Virus record (IMG/VR): IMGVR_UViG_3300040808_000895
Location: 1 to 24,074 of that record
Reading direction: 5' to 3' (one strand)
Length of the DNA: 24,074 nucleotides
Source: a virus
Made by a program: the position numbers and the translations under genes. Positions 13,449-21,550 of the stretch are shown here, one piece after another; within the stretch, counting starts at the first letter, position 1, and each line of letters starts with the position of its first letter. Under the pieces are notes generated by a model. The model saw only the letters and a program-made list of their open reading frames with translations. It was not told the origin of the DNA and made no database searches.

Positions 13449-16400
13449 ATGGCATTAACATCCCCAGGAGTAGAAGTCAAAGTAATTGACGAAAGTTTCT
13501 ACACTCCGGCAGAGCCTGGCACAACACCGATGATCTTTGTTGCTTCTGCGTCCAACAAGCTAAATGCTAGTGGAACAGGAACAGCACAAGGTACGCTCAA
13601 GGCAAACGCTGGTAAACCATACTTATTAACATCACAACGTGATCTAGCAGATACGTTTGGTGATCCGTTGTTTTATACAGATAACAACAATAACCCAATT
13701 CACGCTGGCGAGCTTAACGAATATGGATTGCAAGCAGCATATTCATATTTAGGTGTTTCAAACAGAGCGTGGGTTGTTAGAGCAGATATTGACTTAGCAG
13801 AAATTCAGCCTAGCTCAGATGCACCGGCATCAACTCCAGCAGCTGGCACATATTGGCTAGACACACAAACATCACAATTTGGTATTCAAGAATGGAATGG
13901 CGCAGGTGCTACAACAACCGGCGGCCAAACATTTACAAGTAAAACACCGATTGTAATTACAGATTCGACAAAATTAACAGACGGAAGTTCAGTAGTTAAC
14001 GGAACAACTGGTAAAATGCCAAAAGCAACTGTCGGTGCAATTGGCGACTATGCAGTTGTATTTGGATCAACTATTGCTAGAATGTTCTATAGAAATGCTA
14101 CAGGTACTTGGGTATTAGTAGGATCAGAAGCTTGGACAAAGAGTTGGGCAACAGTACGTGGCAACAAGTCTAACCCATCTTTTTCACAGTCATCTACAAC
14201 ATTTACAATTAACGGAACAACAGTTACAGTAACAAGTTCTAATACAATTGGCGAAGTTGCAACAAATATTGTTTCACTATTTCCATTAGGAAATATTAGT
14301 GCAGCAGCAGTAGACGGACGTTTAGAAATTTACAGCGATGGTACAGACAGTGCTGAACAGGATTCTTCAGCAGTAGGTTCTCTAGAAATTAGCGGTGATT
14401 CAACATTACTAGGCGAACTTGGTATTGCATCAGGTACTTACTATCCACCAGAACTACATATTGACAAGCATACTAGAGTTCCTGCATTTAAAGCAAGTGA
14501 TTCTTATCCACGTCCAACAGGGTCTGTATGGATTAAAACAACTGAGCCTGGAAATGGCGCACGTTGGAGAATGAAAGTATTTAACGATGCTACTAAAATT
14601 TGGGACGCAGTAGCCGCTCCAATTTATTCGTCAAACGAAGAAGCATTATACTGGTTAGATAAATTAGGCGGCGGCGCAAATATTGCAGCTGGTGATGTTT
14701 ATGTACAATCTAATGTAGCAGGCGATTCACAAAAACTAGCAACTTTTAAAGTATTCAGACGTAATGCAGTTGCACCAACAACAATTATTGGAGCAGCTAT
14801 TGGATCAAATGGTATTACAGCAGATACATATAACTTAGGTATCCAAGCAACAGCACCTAACTCTAATGCACTAAGCACTATTGCTGTTATTGAATTTACA
14901 ACAACAGGTGCAGCAACTGATGCAGATGTAATTGCAGAAGCTATTACAAATGCAGGTGTAGCCCACGTTAATGCAGAAGTTACTACAGGAAACAAAATTG
15001 TAATTACACACGCAAAAGGCGGAGATGTTAAATTAACTGACGACGGTTCAACACCAGTGTTAGGTAATGCAGGCTTTGCACATTTTGCAAATGTAAACAA
15101 CGGAACACCAAACCTATACTACGAGCCAGGAACAGATGGCGACACTGCTCCACTACAACTTCGTGGTACATTATGGAAGGCAACAATTAACGCTTCAGGT
15201 ACAGAAGTAGCATTTTATACTGCATCTGATGATGAAGTTACAGCACTAACAACTGATGGTGCATTATGGTATAATTCAATTGTTGACGAAGTTGACATTA
15301 TGATTCATAATGGTGACACTTGGGTTGGTTATCATAACTACAGTGCAGAATATGCTGATTGTGATCCTAACGGTCCGATTGTAAGTGCAAGCACACCATT
15401 ACTACAAAGTGACGGTACAGCTCTTGTAAATGGTGATTTATGGATTAGCACAGCTGATTTAGAAAATTATCCATTAATTTATCGCTACAATGCAGACCTA
15501 CAAAACACACCAATTGCAAATCGTTGGATTCTACTAGATAAAGCAGATCAAACAAGTGAAAATGGTGTACTATTTGCAGATGCACGTTACAACACAGCAG
15601 GTGCAAACAGTGGTACAGCAGGTGATATTGATGTATTACTAACTTCAAATTACTTAGATCCAGATGCACCAGATCCAGCACTATATCCAAAAGGTATGCT
15701 GCTTTGGAATTTAAGACGTTCTGGCTTTAATGTTAAGAAGTTTGTACGCAACTACATTGATATTAACAGTGACAACGAACGTTTAAATGACGAAGCAATG
15801 GGTTCTTACTATCCACATAGATGGGTAACAGAGTCAGGTAACCAAGGTGATGGTTCAGGTAGCTTCGGACGTATGGCACAGCGTAAGGTAGTTGTACAAG
15901 CGTTACAAGCTATGTTAAACAGCAACGATGATATTAGAGACGACGAATCAAGAATCTTTAACTTGATGGCAACTCCAGGATATCCAGAGCTAATTGGTGA
16001 AATGATTACACTAAACTATGACAGAGGCCTAAGTGCATTTGTTATTGGTGATACACCAGCTAGATTAAAATCAGATGCAACATCACTAAACAACTGGGCA
16101 ACAAACCAGGCACTAGCACCAGAGGACAACGACGATGGCTTAACTAGCCGCGATGAGTACTTTGGTATCTTTTATCCTTGGGGCTTCACAAGTGACAATG
16201 CAGGAAATAACGTAGTTGTTCCGCCAAGTCATATGATGCTACGCACAGTTGCACTAAGTGATCAAGTTAGCTATCCTTGGTTTGCACCAGCAGGCACAAG
16301 ACGTGGTGGTATTACTAATGCAACAGCAACAGGGTTTGTAGATGCAGAAGGCGAATTTGTAACAGTAGCGTTGAACGAAGGTCAACGTGATACATTATAC

Positions 16401-16808
16401 GCACAAGCAATTAACCCAATTACATTCATTAGTGGTGCAGGACTTGTAAACTACGGTCAAAAGACTCGTGCAAGAGGTTCAAGCGCATTAGACAGAATCA
16501 ACGTAGCACGTTTGGTAATTTACCTACGCAGCCAGTTGAATCAACTTGCTAAGCCTTACATCTTTGAACCAAATGATAAGATTACACGCGATGAGATCAA
16601 ACAAGCAGCAGAGAGCTTAATGCTCGAGCTTGTAGGTCAAAGAGCATTATACGACTTCTTAGTAGTATGTGATGAATCAAACAATACTCCAAGCAGAGTT
16701 GATAGAAATGAACTATACTTAGACATTGCTATTGAACCTGTTAAAGCAGTTGAGTTTATTTACATTCCACTAAGACTTAAAAACACTGGAGAAATAGCAG
16801 GGTTATAA
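13449..16808 (+). CDS. 18: Tail sheath protein gp18 (enlarged)
   Basis: A 1119-aa protein. The ATG at 13449 follows AGGAGA by six bases and starts the sheath signature ALTSPGVEVKVIDESF; an upstream in-frame start at 13353 precedes the promoter and is rejected. The N-terminus (1 to about 130) and the C-terminal third (LLWNLRRSGFNVKKF onward, then FEPNDKITRDEIKQAAESLM and LYLDIAIEPVKAVEFIYIP) match T4-like contractile sheath proteins. T4 gp18 has 659 residues. The extra length is a large middle region with several W/Y-containing modules (G-x-x-W-[ILY]-x-[TS] near 133, 358, 604 and 662) and two Thr/Ala-rich domains. These probably form surface-exposed domains on the sheath. The protein contracts to drive the tube into the host. 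Confidence 0.92.
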   Translation: MALTSPGVEVKVIDESFYTPAEPGTTPMIFVASASNKLNASGTGTAQGTLKANAGKPYLLTSQRDLADTFGDPLFYTDNNNNPIHAGELNEYGLQAAYSYLGVSNRAWVVRADIDLAEIQPSSDAPASTPAAGTYWLDTQTSQFGIQEWNGAGATTTGGQTFTSKTPIVITDSTKLTDGSSVVNGTTGKMPKATVGAIGDYAVVFGSTIARMFYRNATGTWVLVGSEAWTKSWATVRGNKSNPSFSQSSTTFTINGTTVTVTSSNTIGEVATNIVSLFPLGNISAAAVDGRLEIYSDGTDSAEQDSSAVGSLEISGDSTLLGELGIASGTYYPPELHIDKHTRVPAFKASDSYPRPTGSVWIKTTEPGNGARWRMKVFNDATKIWDAVAAPIYSSNEEALYWLDKLGGGANIAAGDVYVQSNVAGDSQKLATFKVFRRNAVAPTTIIGAAIGSNGITADTYNLGIQATAPNSNALSTIAVIEFTTTGAATDADVIAEAITNAGVAHVNAEVTTGNKIVITHAKGGDVKLTDDGSTPVLGNAGFAHFANVNNGTPNLYYEPGTDGDTAPLQLRGTLWKATINASGTEVAFYTASDDEVTALTTDGALWYNSIVDEVDIMIHNGDTWVGYHNYSAEYADCDPNGPIVSASTPLLQSDGTALVNGDLWISTADLENYPLIYRYNADLQNTPIANRWILLDKADQTSENGVLFADARYNTAGANSGTAGDIDVLLTSNYLDPDAPDPALYPKGMLLWNLRRSGFNVKKFVRNYIDINSDNERLNDEAMGSYYPHRWVTESGNQGDGSGSFGRMAQRKVVVQALQAMLNSNDDIRDDESRIFNLMATPGYPELIGEMITLNYDRGLSAFVIGDTPARLKSDATSLNNWATNQALAPEDNDDGLTSRDEYFGIFYPWGFTSDNAGNNVVVPPSHMMLRTVALSDQVSYPWFAPAGTRRGGITNATATGFVDAEGEFVTVALNEGQRDTLYAQAINPITFISGAGLVNYGQKTRARGSSALDRINVARLVIYLRSQLNQLAKPYIFEPNDKITRDEIKQAAESLMLELVGQRALYDFLVVCDESNNTPSRVDRNELYLDIAIEPVKAVEFIYIPLRLKNTGEIAGL

Positions 16809-16820
16809 GGCATTAAATTA

Positions 16821-16840
16821 GGCCCCTGAAATATGGGGTC
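16821..16840 (+). terminator. Weak stem-loop between sheath and tube genes
   Basis: GGCCCC (16821-16826) pairs with GGGGTC (16835-16840), with one G-T pair, around an 8-base loop; TAAATTT follows. It lies between the sheath stop and the tube promoter. The weak T-run suggests partial termination or protection of the sheath message 3' end rather than a full stop. Confidence 0.5.
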
Positions 16841-16847
16841 TAAATTT

Positions 16848-16855
16848 GCTAAATA
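16848..16855 (+). promoter_or_regulatory. T4-type late promoter (GCTAAATA) for the tube gene
   Basis: GCTAAATA with predicted initiation at about 16861, so the message would begin at AACAGGAG and carry a 16-base leader that is essentially just the Shine-Dalgarno sequence. Confidence 0.7.
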
Positions 16856-16876
16856 CTTGTAACAGGAGAACATAGA

Positions 16877-17503
16877 ATGGCAATTTCAACACTATCAAAA
16901 ATTACAGTTCCACTAGCGACAGGTGACTCAGCTGCAAGCCAAGGCTTGTTAATGCCAAAGCTACAGTACCGTTTCCGTGTAACACTAGAGAACTTTGGTG
17001 TATCAACACCAACAACAGAATTGACAAAACAAGTTGTTGACGTAACTCGTCCAACAGTAAGTTTTGAAGAAATGACAATAGATGTTTATAACTCACGTGC
17101 TTACCTAGCTGGTAAACACGCTTGGGAAGCAATTACTCTTAACTTAAGAGAAGACGTAAACAACAACGTTCAGAAATTAGTCGGCGAACAGCTACAGAAG
17201 CAGTTCGACTTCTACGAACAGTCAAGCGCAGCATCAGGACAAGATTACAAATTCACAACACGTATTGAGATCCTAGATGGTGGTAACGGTGCTAACACAC
17301 CAAACATATTAGAAACATTCGAACTATACGGTTGTTTCGTACAAAACGCAGCATACAATCAACTTGCATACAGTGCAAACGAGCCTGTAACAGTAACACT
17401 TGCTATACGTTACGATAATGCTATCCAAACACCAGAAGGTACTGGTATTGGTACAGCAGTTGGACGTACAACAAATACGCTAGTTACTGGTGGCGGCGTT
17501 TAA
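16877..17503 (+). CDS. 19: Tail tube protein gp19
   Basis: A 208-aa protein with AGGAG before the ATG. The core LQYRFRVTLENFG, then KQVVDVTRPTVSFEEM, VYNSRAYLAGKHAWEAITLN and LREDVNNNVQ, matches tail tube proteins of T4-like phages. Many copies stack to form the rigid inner tube through which DNA passes. It is slightly longer than T4 gp19 (163 aa), with a Gly/Thr-rich C-terminus. It directly follows the sheath gene, as in T4, and is closed by a strong terminator, so tube mRNA can come both from its own promoter and from read-through of the sheath unit. Confidence 0.9.
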   Translation: MAISTLSKITVPLATGDSAASQGLLMPKLQYRFRVTLENFGVSTPTTELTKQVVDVTRPTVSFEEMTIDVYNSRAYLAGKHAWEAITLNLREDVNNNVQKLVGEQLQKQFDFYEQSSAASGQDYKFTTRIEILDGGNGANTPNILETFELYGCFVQNAAYNQLAYSANEPVTVTLAIRYDNAIQTPEGTGIGTAVGRTTNTLVTGGGV

Positions 17504-17526
17504 TACAACTCTTTAAGCCATTCGTT

Positions 17527-17555
17527 AAAAAGGGAGCCACTGAGCTCCCTTTTTT
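17527..17555 (+). terminator. Strong Rho-independent terminator after the tube gene
   Basis: An 11-bp stem AAAAAGGGAGC/GCTCCCTTTTT (17527-17537 with 17544-17554) closes a 6-base loop, and the T-run continues past the stem. The GC-rich core next to a T-run is the classical form. A-rich DNA on the other side could make it work in both directions. Confidence 0.9.
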
Positions 17556-17580
17556 ATTATATACTCACTTAATTTCTAAA

Positions 17581-17588
17581 GATAAATA
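17581..17588 (+). promoter_or_regulatory. T4-type late promoter (GATAAATA), leaderless type
   Basis: GATAAATA is followed by five bases (TTAGT) and the ATG at 17594. By T4 geometry initiation falls on the A of the start codon. No Shine-Dalgarno sequence lies between the terminator and the gene. Confidence 0.7.
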
Positions 17589-17593
17589 TTAGT

Positions 17594-18874
17594 ATGGCAA
17601 AGTTCACAGGTTTTTTAGATAACGTAGCAAATGGTATATTAAGTCCAAAAGGCAATATGGCTGATTGGCAACACGCCTCTCGACTATATGTTACAGATAC
17701 ACAGAAACACGCACCTAAGGTTTCTTTCCTTTATCACGTAACATTTTATCTTACTGAACAAGCAAAGGCAATTATACCTGAAGTTGATCAGTATAAACAC
17801 GAAATTGGAATGCTTGTAAAACAAGCAGACTTACCTAAGTTTACTGCACAAGTTGAAGTAAAAAACAAATATAACAGAAAAAAGAATGTTCAGTCAAGAC
17901 TAGACTATTCTCCAATCAATATTACATTCCACGATGACAATTATGGTGCTACTACAGCACTTATGGAGGCGTATAATAGATATTATTTTGCAGACATAAA
18001 TCATTCTCTAAACGACGGTGCATATGGTAATAGACGTACTGGCGATACACTCTATGACGGCCCAGGAACAAATACATTTAAATTTGGTATGGACAATAAT
18101 ATACCAAATGTTCCATTTTTTGATAGAATAGAAATTGCACAAATGGCTCGTAAGAGCTATACAAAGTATACCCTAGTAAACCCGATTGTTACTGGTTGGG
18201 AACACGATAATGTAAACAATTCAGATAGTAATCCTTTAGAAAATAGAATGACTATCCAATATGATACTGTGTTCTATGACAGGGGTCACGTAGATGCAGG
18301 TGAAAACGGAGATCCAGCTGGATTTGGTAAATCCGATCATTATGATAGAACACCAAGTCCTATTACACCATTAGGTGGCGGACAACTAGGAATAGATGGT
18401 ATTTTTGGAACAGGTTTAGACTTATACGAATATATCACACAAGGTAAGAATTTTAGTAATCCGCTAGAAGCAGGAATTGCAGCAGTTAATTTGTTCCGTA
18501 GTGTTAGAGACAACGGAACCGATGGCCTTAGAGAAGGCGGATTTAGATTACTTACTGATGTAATTGGCGGCGCAGCAGGAATTGACGTATCAGGTGTTTC
18601 TCAAACATTCTTTCCAAAAAGTCAAGGAAGGGGCGGAGATGCAGGAACATTACTTGTTGCTACAGCAGCGGTAGCAGGACTAACTTCTGTTGTTAGAAAT
18701 TCAAATACATCAACATCAAGCAGCACCGGAGATACAAGTCCGCAAACAATTGATGATTTAAGATTTCAAAACTTTCAAAAACAATATCAAGCCAACGGAG
18801 GGACTGGCGGAATAAACGGAGCAAGAGTAAGTTTTGATGCATTGTCAGATGCAGCAAAAACCACATTCGATTAA
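17594..18874 (+). CDS. gp19-like tail-tube-fold virion protein
   Basis: A 426-aa protein. The N-terminal 130 or so residues have the tube-fold pattern: PKVSFLYHVTFYL (41-53), then IGMLVKQADLPKF (71-83), V-E-V-K-N-K-Y-N-R-K-K, and S-P-I-N-I-T-F-H-D-D (106-115). These line up with K-Q-V-V-D-V-T-R-P, V-Y-N-S-R and I-T-L-N-L-R-E-D in the true tube protein just upstream, so the two look like distant paralogues. The rest (about 230-426) is Gly, Ser and Asn rich with a hydrophobic stretch near 350-366 (LLVATAAVAGLTSVV). Candidates are a tube-tip protein of the gp48/gp54 type or a tube terminator; the sequence does not decide. The start has no ribosome binding site and lies five bases after a late promoter. 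Confidence 0.6.
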   Translation: MAKFTGFLDNVANGILSPKGNMADWQHASRLYVTDTQKHAPKVSFLYHVTFYLTEQAKAIIPEVDQYKHEIGMLVKQADLPKFTAQVEVKNKYNRKKNVQSRLDYSPINITFHDDNYGATTALMEAYNRYYFADINHSLNDGAYGNRRTGDTLYDGPGTNTFKFGMDNNIPNVPFFDRIEIAQMARKSYTKYTLVNPIVTGWEHDNVNNSDSNPLENRMTIQYDTVFYDRGHVDAGENGDPAGFGKSDHYDRTPSPITPLGGGQLGIDGIFGTGLDLYEYITQGKNFSNPLEAGIAAVNLFRSVRDNGTDGLREGGFRLLTDVIGGAAGIDVSGVSQTFFPKSQGRGGDAGTLLVATAAVAGLTSVVRNSNTSTSSSTGDTSPQTIDDLRFQNFQKQYQANGGTGGINGARVSFDALSDAAKTTFD

Positions 18875-18886
18875 TAAGGAATTAAA

Positions 18887-19255
18887 ATGTCAAGTTTACC
18901 AAAAGAAGCCCCAGATAATTATAGCGACAAAGGAGTAACTAAATTCTTTGATAACTACTTTTCAAAAGAATTAAGTTTTCCATCTAATCAAGTTGATGCT
19001 GTTGTAACCTTTTTTACAAAAAGAGGCTTTGATAAAACATCAGCAATTAGTGTTGCAACTACATTACTTCAGCAGGCAAAGATCGATAATGTAAAAATAT
19101 TTCAGCTACTAGATACATTAACAGGATTAAATGAAATTCAATTAAGTTCAATTGTTACAGAAGTATTAAACTATAATAGGCCAAAAACAAGTACATTAGG
19201 ATTTAAACGAACCGAGTCAGCTGATAAGATTGAAAAAAGAAATATAGTAGCGTAA
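18887..19255 (+). CDS. Small conserved-looking protein, function unknown (122 aa)
   Basis: A 122-aa protein with AAGGA seven bases before the ATG, 12 bases after the tube-like gene, so it is translated from the same message. It has an N-terminal part with V-T-K-F-F-D-N-Y-F, a helical centre (AISVATTLLQQAKIDNVKIF) and a Lys/Arg-rich C-terminal tail. No motif identifies it. Its place between a tube-fold protein and the head-completion nuclease gp4 suggests a minor virion or assembly role, but this is inference from position alone. Confidence 0.7.
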   Translation: MSSLPKEAPDNYSDKGVTKFFDNYFSKELSFPSNQVDAVVTFFTKRGFDKTSAISVATTLLQQAKIDNVKIFQLLDTLTGLNEIQLSSIVTEVLNYNRPKTSTLGFKRTESADKIEKRNIVA

Positions 19256-19256
19256 G

Positions 19257-19697
19257 ATGGCTAGGTTTGCCCAAGGAAAGTTTACACCTAAGTTTCCTGA
19301 AAAATACATAGGAACACGCACTCCAACTTACAGAAGTAGTTGGGAATTCCACTTTATGAAATTTTGTGATGAACATCCTAGTGTAGAAAAATGGGCAAGT
19401 GAAAGTATTCGTATTCCTTATAAGAATCCATTAACTGGCAAGCACACAATTTATGTTCCAGATTTTTTTATTTCATATACTGATAAGTCGAAGGGTAAAA
19501 GGGTCGAACTTATAGAAGTAAAACCAGCAAATCAAACAATTAGAGAAAAAGTCGGTAAATCAAGAGTAAATCAAGCAAGTTATATTGTAAATCAAGCAAA
19601 GTGGGCAGCAGCATATGCATTTTGTAAACAAAAAGGTATCATATTTAGAATAATTACTGAAAATGATATTTTTCATCAAGGAGGCAAAAGACGCTAA
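19257..19697 (+). CDS. 4: gp4-like head completion protein (TnsA/PD-(D/E)XK nuclease fold)
   Basis: A 146-aa protein starting two bases after the previous stop, close to the length of T4 gp4 (150 aa). The nuclease fold is visible: E30 in YRSSWEFHFMKF, D69 in YVPDFF, and E87-V-K89 in ELIEVKP, an arrangement like TnsA and other PD-(D/E)XK enzymes. The helix RVNQASYIVNQAKWAAAYAF follows. In T4 gp4 (also called gp50) is needed to complete filled heads before tail joining, probably by trimming DNA. All expected catalytic residues are present. The stop codon TAA doubles as the first half of the TAAATA box of the next gene. Confidence 0.85.
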   Translation: MARFAQGKFTPKFPEKYIGTRTPTYRSSWEFHFMKFCDEHPSVEKWASESIRIPYKNPLTGKHTIYVPDFFISYTDKSKGKRVELIEVKPANQTIREKVGKSRVNQASYIVNQAKWAAAYAFCKQKGIIFRIITENDIFHQGGKRR

Positions 19698-19700
19698 ATA
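19693..19700 (+). promoter_or_regulatory. T4-type late promoter (GCTAAATA) for gp16
   Basis: GCTAAATA overlaps the gp4 stop (TAA at 19695-19697). Predicted initiation near 19706 leaves a 20-base leader to the ATG at 19726, with no strong Shine-Dalgarno sequence. Confidence 0.65.
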
Positions 19701-19725
19701 ATAGTAGCATTTAATGGTATAAACA

Positions 19726-20226
19726 ATGACTAAAAAATTAGAAGAACTTCTAAACTTGCCAGATTCGAAAGAAATTGTAGATGACGCAAAAGCAGAAGAT
19801 AAAAAAACAAAAAAAGATACTGCTATTATTGAAGCAGAAGAAACTCAACGCGATATTCAAGAACTAGATAAAATTGCGGCTGCTTTACCTAGCGTTAAAG
19901 GCTTGGGCGAAATGGCCGATAAAGAATTAAATGAAGTTGCAGATAAAGCAATGAACGCATATGAAGATTTAATGGATCTTGGTATGAATGTTGAAAGCCG
20001 CTATAGCGGTCGTGTTTTTGAAGTAGCAGGGGGTATGCTAAAAACATCATTAGATGCTAAAGTTGCAAAAATGGATAAGAAATTAAAAATGATTGAATTG
20101 CAACTTAAAAAAGAAAAAATGGATAGAGACGGGTCTTCCGGTGAAGGAAATATTGTATCAGGTGAAGGATACGTAGTTACAGACCGTAATAGTTTATTAG
20201 AGAAACTAAAGAATATGGATAAATAA
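19726..20226 (+). CDS. 16: Terminase small subunit gp16
   Basis: A 166-aa, highly charged, mostly helical protein, close to T4 gp16 (164 aa). The centre (ADKAMNAYEDLMDLGMNVES, then VFEVAGGMLKTSLDAKVAKM) predicts the helical hairpin that forms gp16 rings. The C-terminus (GEGYVVTDRNSLLEKLKNMD) fits small terminases of marine T4-like phages as I remember them. gp16 recognises DNA and regulates the packaging motor gp17, encoded 1.4 kb downstream; in T4 the two genes are adjacent, while here two head-associated genes are in between. The last codons and stop (GAT-AAA-TAA) are at the same time the GATAAATA late promoter of the next gene. Confidence 0.72.
   Translation: MTKKLEELLNLPDSKEIVDDAKAEDKKTKKDTAIIEAEETQRDIQELDKIAAALPSVKGLGEMADKELNEVADKAMNAYEDLMDLGMNVESRYSGRVFEVAGGMLKTSLDAKVAKMDKKLKMIELQLKKEKMDRDGSSGEGNIVSGEGYVVTDRNSLLEKLKNMDK
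20218..20225 (+). promoter_or_regulatory. T4-type late promoter (GATAAATA) for the internal head protein
   Basis: GATAAATA forms the last two codons and most of the stop codon of gp16. Initiation near 20231 leaves a 17-base leader containing GCGGGA before the ATG at 20248. Confidence 0.7.
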
Positions 20227-20247
20227 TACAAAGCGGGAATAATGATT

Positions 20248-20805
20248 ATGAAAAGTTTTTCAGAATATTTAACAGAGTCTAAAAAGACTTATGATTTTAA
20301 AATTGGTGTAGCAGGTGACTATGCTAGTGAATGCAAGTCAGGACTAGAAAACGCACTCGGAAAATACGGTTTAGTTAAAATAACAGACGGTAAAAGAGTA
20401 CCTATTTCGAAACGTCCATTAGACTTTCCACAATTAGATAATATTGATGTAACTTATTTTGAAGCAGAAGTTACATACCCGACTACAGTGCAAGTATTAC
20501 AAGAGTACCTAGGAAAATGTTGCAATATCCCGCAAAGCAATATTATTGTACGTGACCCACTTGCTCCACAAGAAGATTATCAAGAAGAAAGATCAAACGA
20601 ACCATACGAAGCTAAACTTAATACAGAAGATATGGGCGGCGAAAGTGCTCAAGCTGATGTAGCAGGTAATAGAGTTATGGACTTACTTAAAGAATTAGAA
20701 GTTGCTCGTAAGGAAAGAGAAGTCGATCCAATTGCAGGCACTCCGCCAGGCGAGTCTAAAGATATTGGTGAATCAGAAAACAGCAAATCGGTCGTAGGAG
20801 GCTAA
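20248..20805 (+). CDS. Predicted internal head (prohead core) protein with capsid-targeting peptide
   Basis: A 185-aa protein. The ATG at 20248 sits nine bases after GGGA; an ATG six bases earlier is in frame but only three bases from the same site. The first ten residues M-K-S-F-S-E-Y-L-T-E resemble the T4 capsid-targeting sequence of internal proteins (M-K-T-[FY]-x-E-F-x-x-E), and L-T-E would be a cut site for the gp21-type prohead protease after E10. The mature part has PLDFPQLDNIDVTYFEAEV and PTTVQVLQEYLGKCC, a compact alpha/beta-looking domain, then an acidic, Gln/Asn-rich C-terminus. I infer packaging inside the capsid. It could have another role, since I do not recognise the domain itself. 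Confidence 0.6.
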   Translation: MKSFSEYLTESKKTYDFKIGVAGDYASECKSGLENALGKYGLVKITDGKRVPISKRPLDFPQLDNIDVTYFEAEVTYPTTVQVLQEYLGKCCNIPQSNIIVRDPLAPQEDYQEERSNEPYEAKLNTEDMGGESAQADVAGNRVMDLLKELEVARKEREVDPIAGTPPGESKDIGESENSKSVVGG

Positions 20806-20809
20806 TACA

Positions 20810-21526
20810 ATGGATATGAAAAAAATCTTAGAAAATATGGATGCTGCGGCAGCTGGCAACAAACCATCAGCAGGTGCAGGAAACATAAATGATATGAAAA
20901 CTATTTTAGAGTCAATTCAATCAGTTGAAGAATGTGGAATGACAGAAACTGGAATTGAAGAAGGCGGCTGCGGAAGCGATATGAGTATGCCAAGCGAACC
21001 AGAAGACAAAGTGTCAATGAATGTTACACTTAATGCACGTGGTGACGCTGTTGAAGACCTAATTAAATTAATGGGCGGAGCAGCAGCTCCACAAGATGCC
21101 CCAGTTAAAATGCCACCGCCACCGATGGCAATGCCTGGACCAGACCCACGTGATGCAGAAATGGGCGATATGAAAAAGATGATGAAAATCTCAACAGATG
21201 GTCCAGAAATGATGGACGATGATGTTGAAGAAGATTGGGATAACAGTCCAGAAGAAGAATACAGTGATACTAAGACAATGACTAAAGATTTGTCAGGTGG
21301 TATCAATAGAGAAAAGAAAGCATACAAAGCTACACAAGATGGCGACAATCCAATGGCTGTTGAAGCTGAGGAATTAACAAAGTCTATCAAAGAACAATTA
21401 CTACAAGCATTAGAAGAAAAGTATTCAAGTGATGCACAGCGCAAAGCAGTACACGCAAGTAAAGATGAGGACGACGAGAAGACTGATGAAGCTTCTTGTG
21501 GTTCAATGAAAAAGAAGAAAAAATAA
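20810..21526 (+). CDS. Low-complexity acidic protein, possible prohead scaffold component
   Basis: A 238-aa protein with AGGAGG eight bases before the ATG, immediately after the internal head protein. It is rich in Asp, Glu, Met, Pro and Gly, with no globular domain that I recognise. A short motif D-M-K-x-I-L-E-[NS]-[MI] occurs twice (about 2-10 and 28-36), with a looser D-M-K-K-M-M near 120. A proline/methionine run (MPPPPMAMPGPDP) lies near 101-113, a predicted helix E-L-T-K-S-I-K-E-Q-L-L-Q-A-L-E-E-K near 188-204, and the protein ends M-K-K-K-K-K. Such composition is common in phage scaffold and core proteins, and the position between internal head protein and terminase agrees. The open frame on the opposite strand is a shadow of the codon bias. 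Confidence 0.65.
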   Translation: MDMKKILENMDAAAAGNKPSAGAGNINDMKTILESIQSVEECGMTETGIEEGGCGSDMSMPSEPEDKVSMNVTLNARGDAVEDLIKLMGGAAAPQDAPVKMPPPPMAMPGPDPRDAEMGDMKKMMKISTDGPEMMDDDVEEDWDNSPEEEYSDTKTMTKDLSGGINREKKAYKATQDGDNPMAVEAEELTKSIKEQLLQALEEKYSSDAQRKAVHASKDEDDEKTDEASCGSMKKKKK

Positions 21527-21550
21527 TAATAATATAGCAACATAAACTTC

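Noticed and set aside
14699-15100. Minus-strand open frame inside the sheath gene
   Set aside because: Antisense of Thr/Ala-rich codons; no start signals and the sheath frame is certain. The shorter frames at 15445-15690, 7129-7467 and 22011-22484 are rejected for the same reason.
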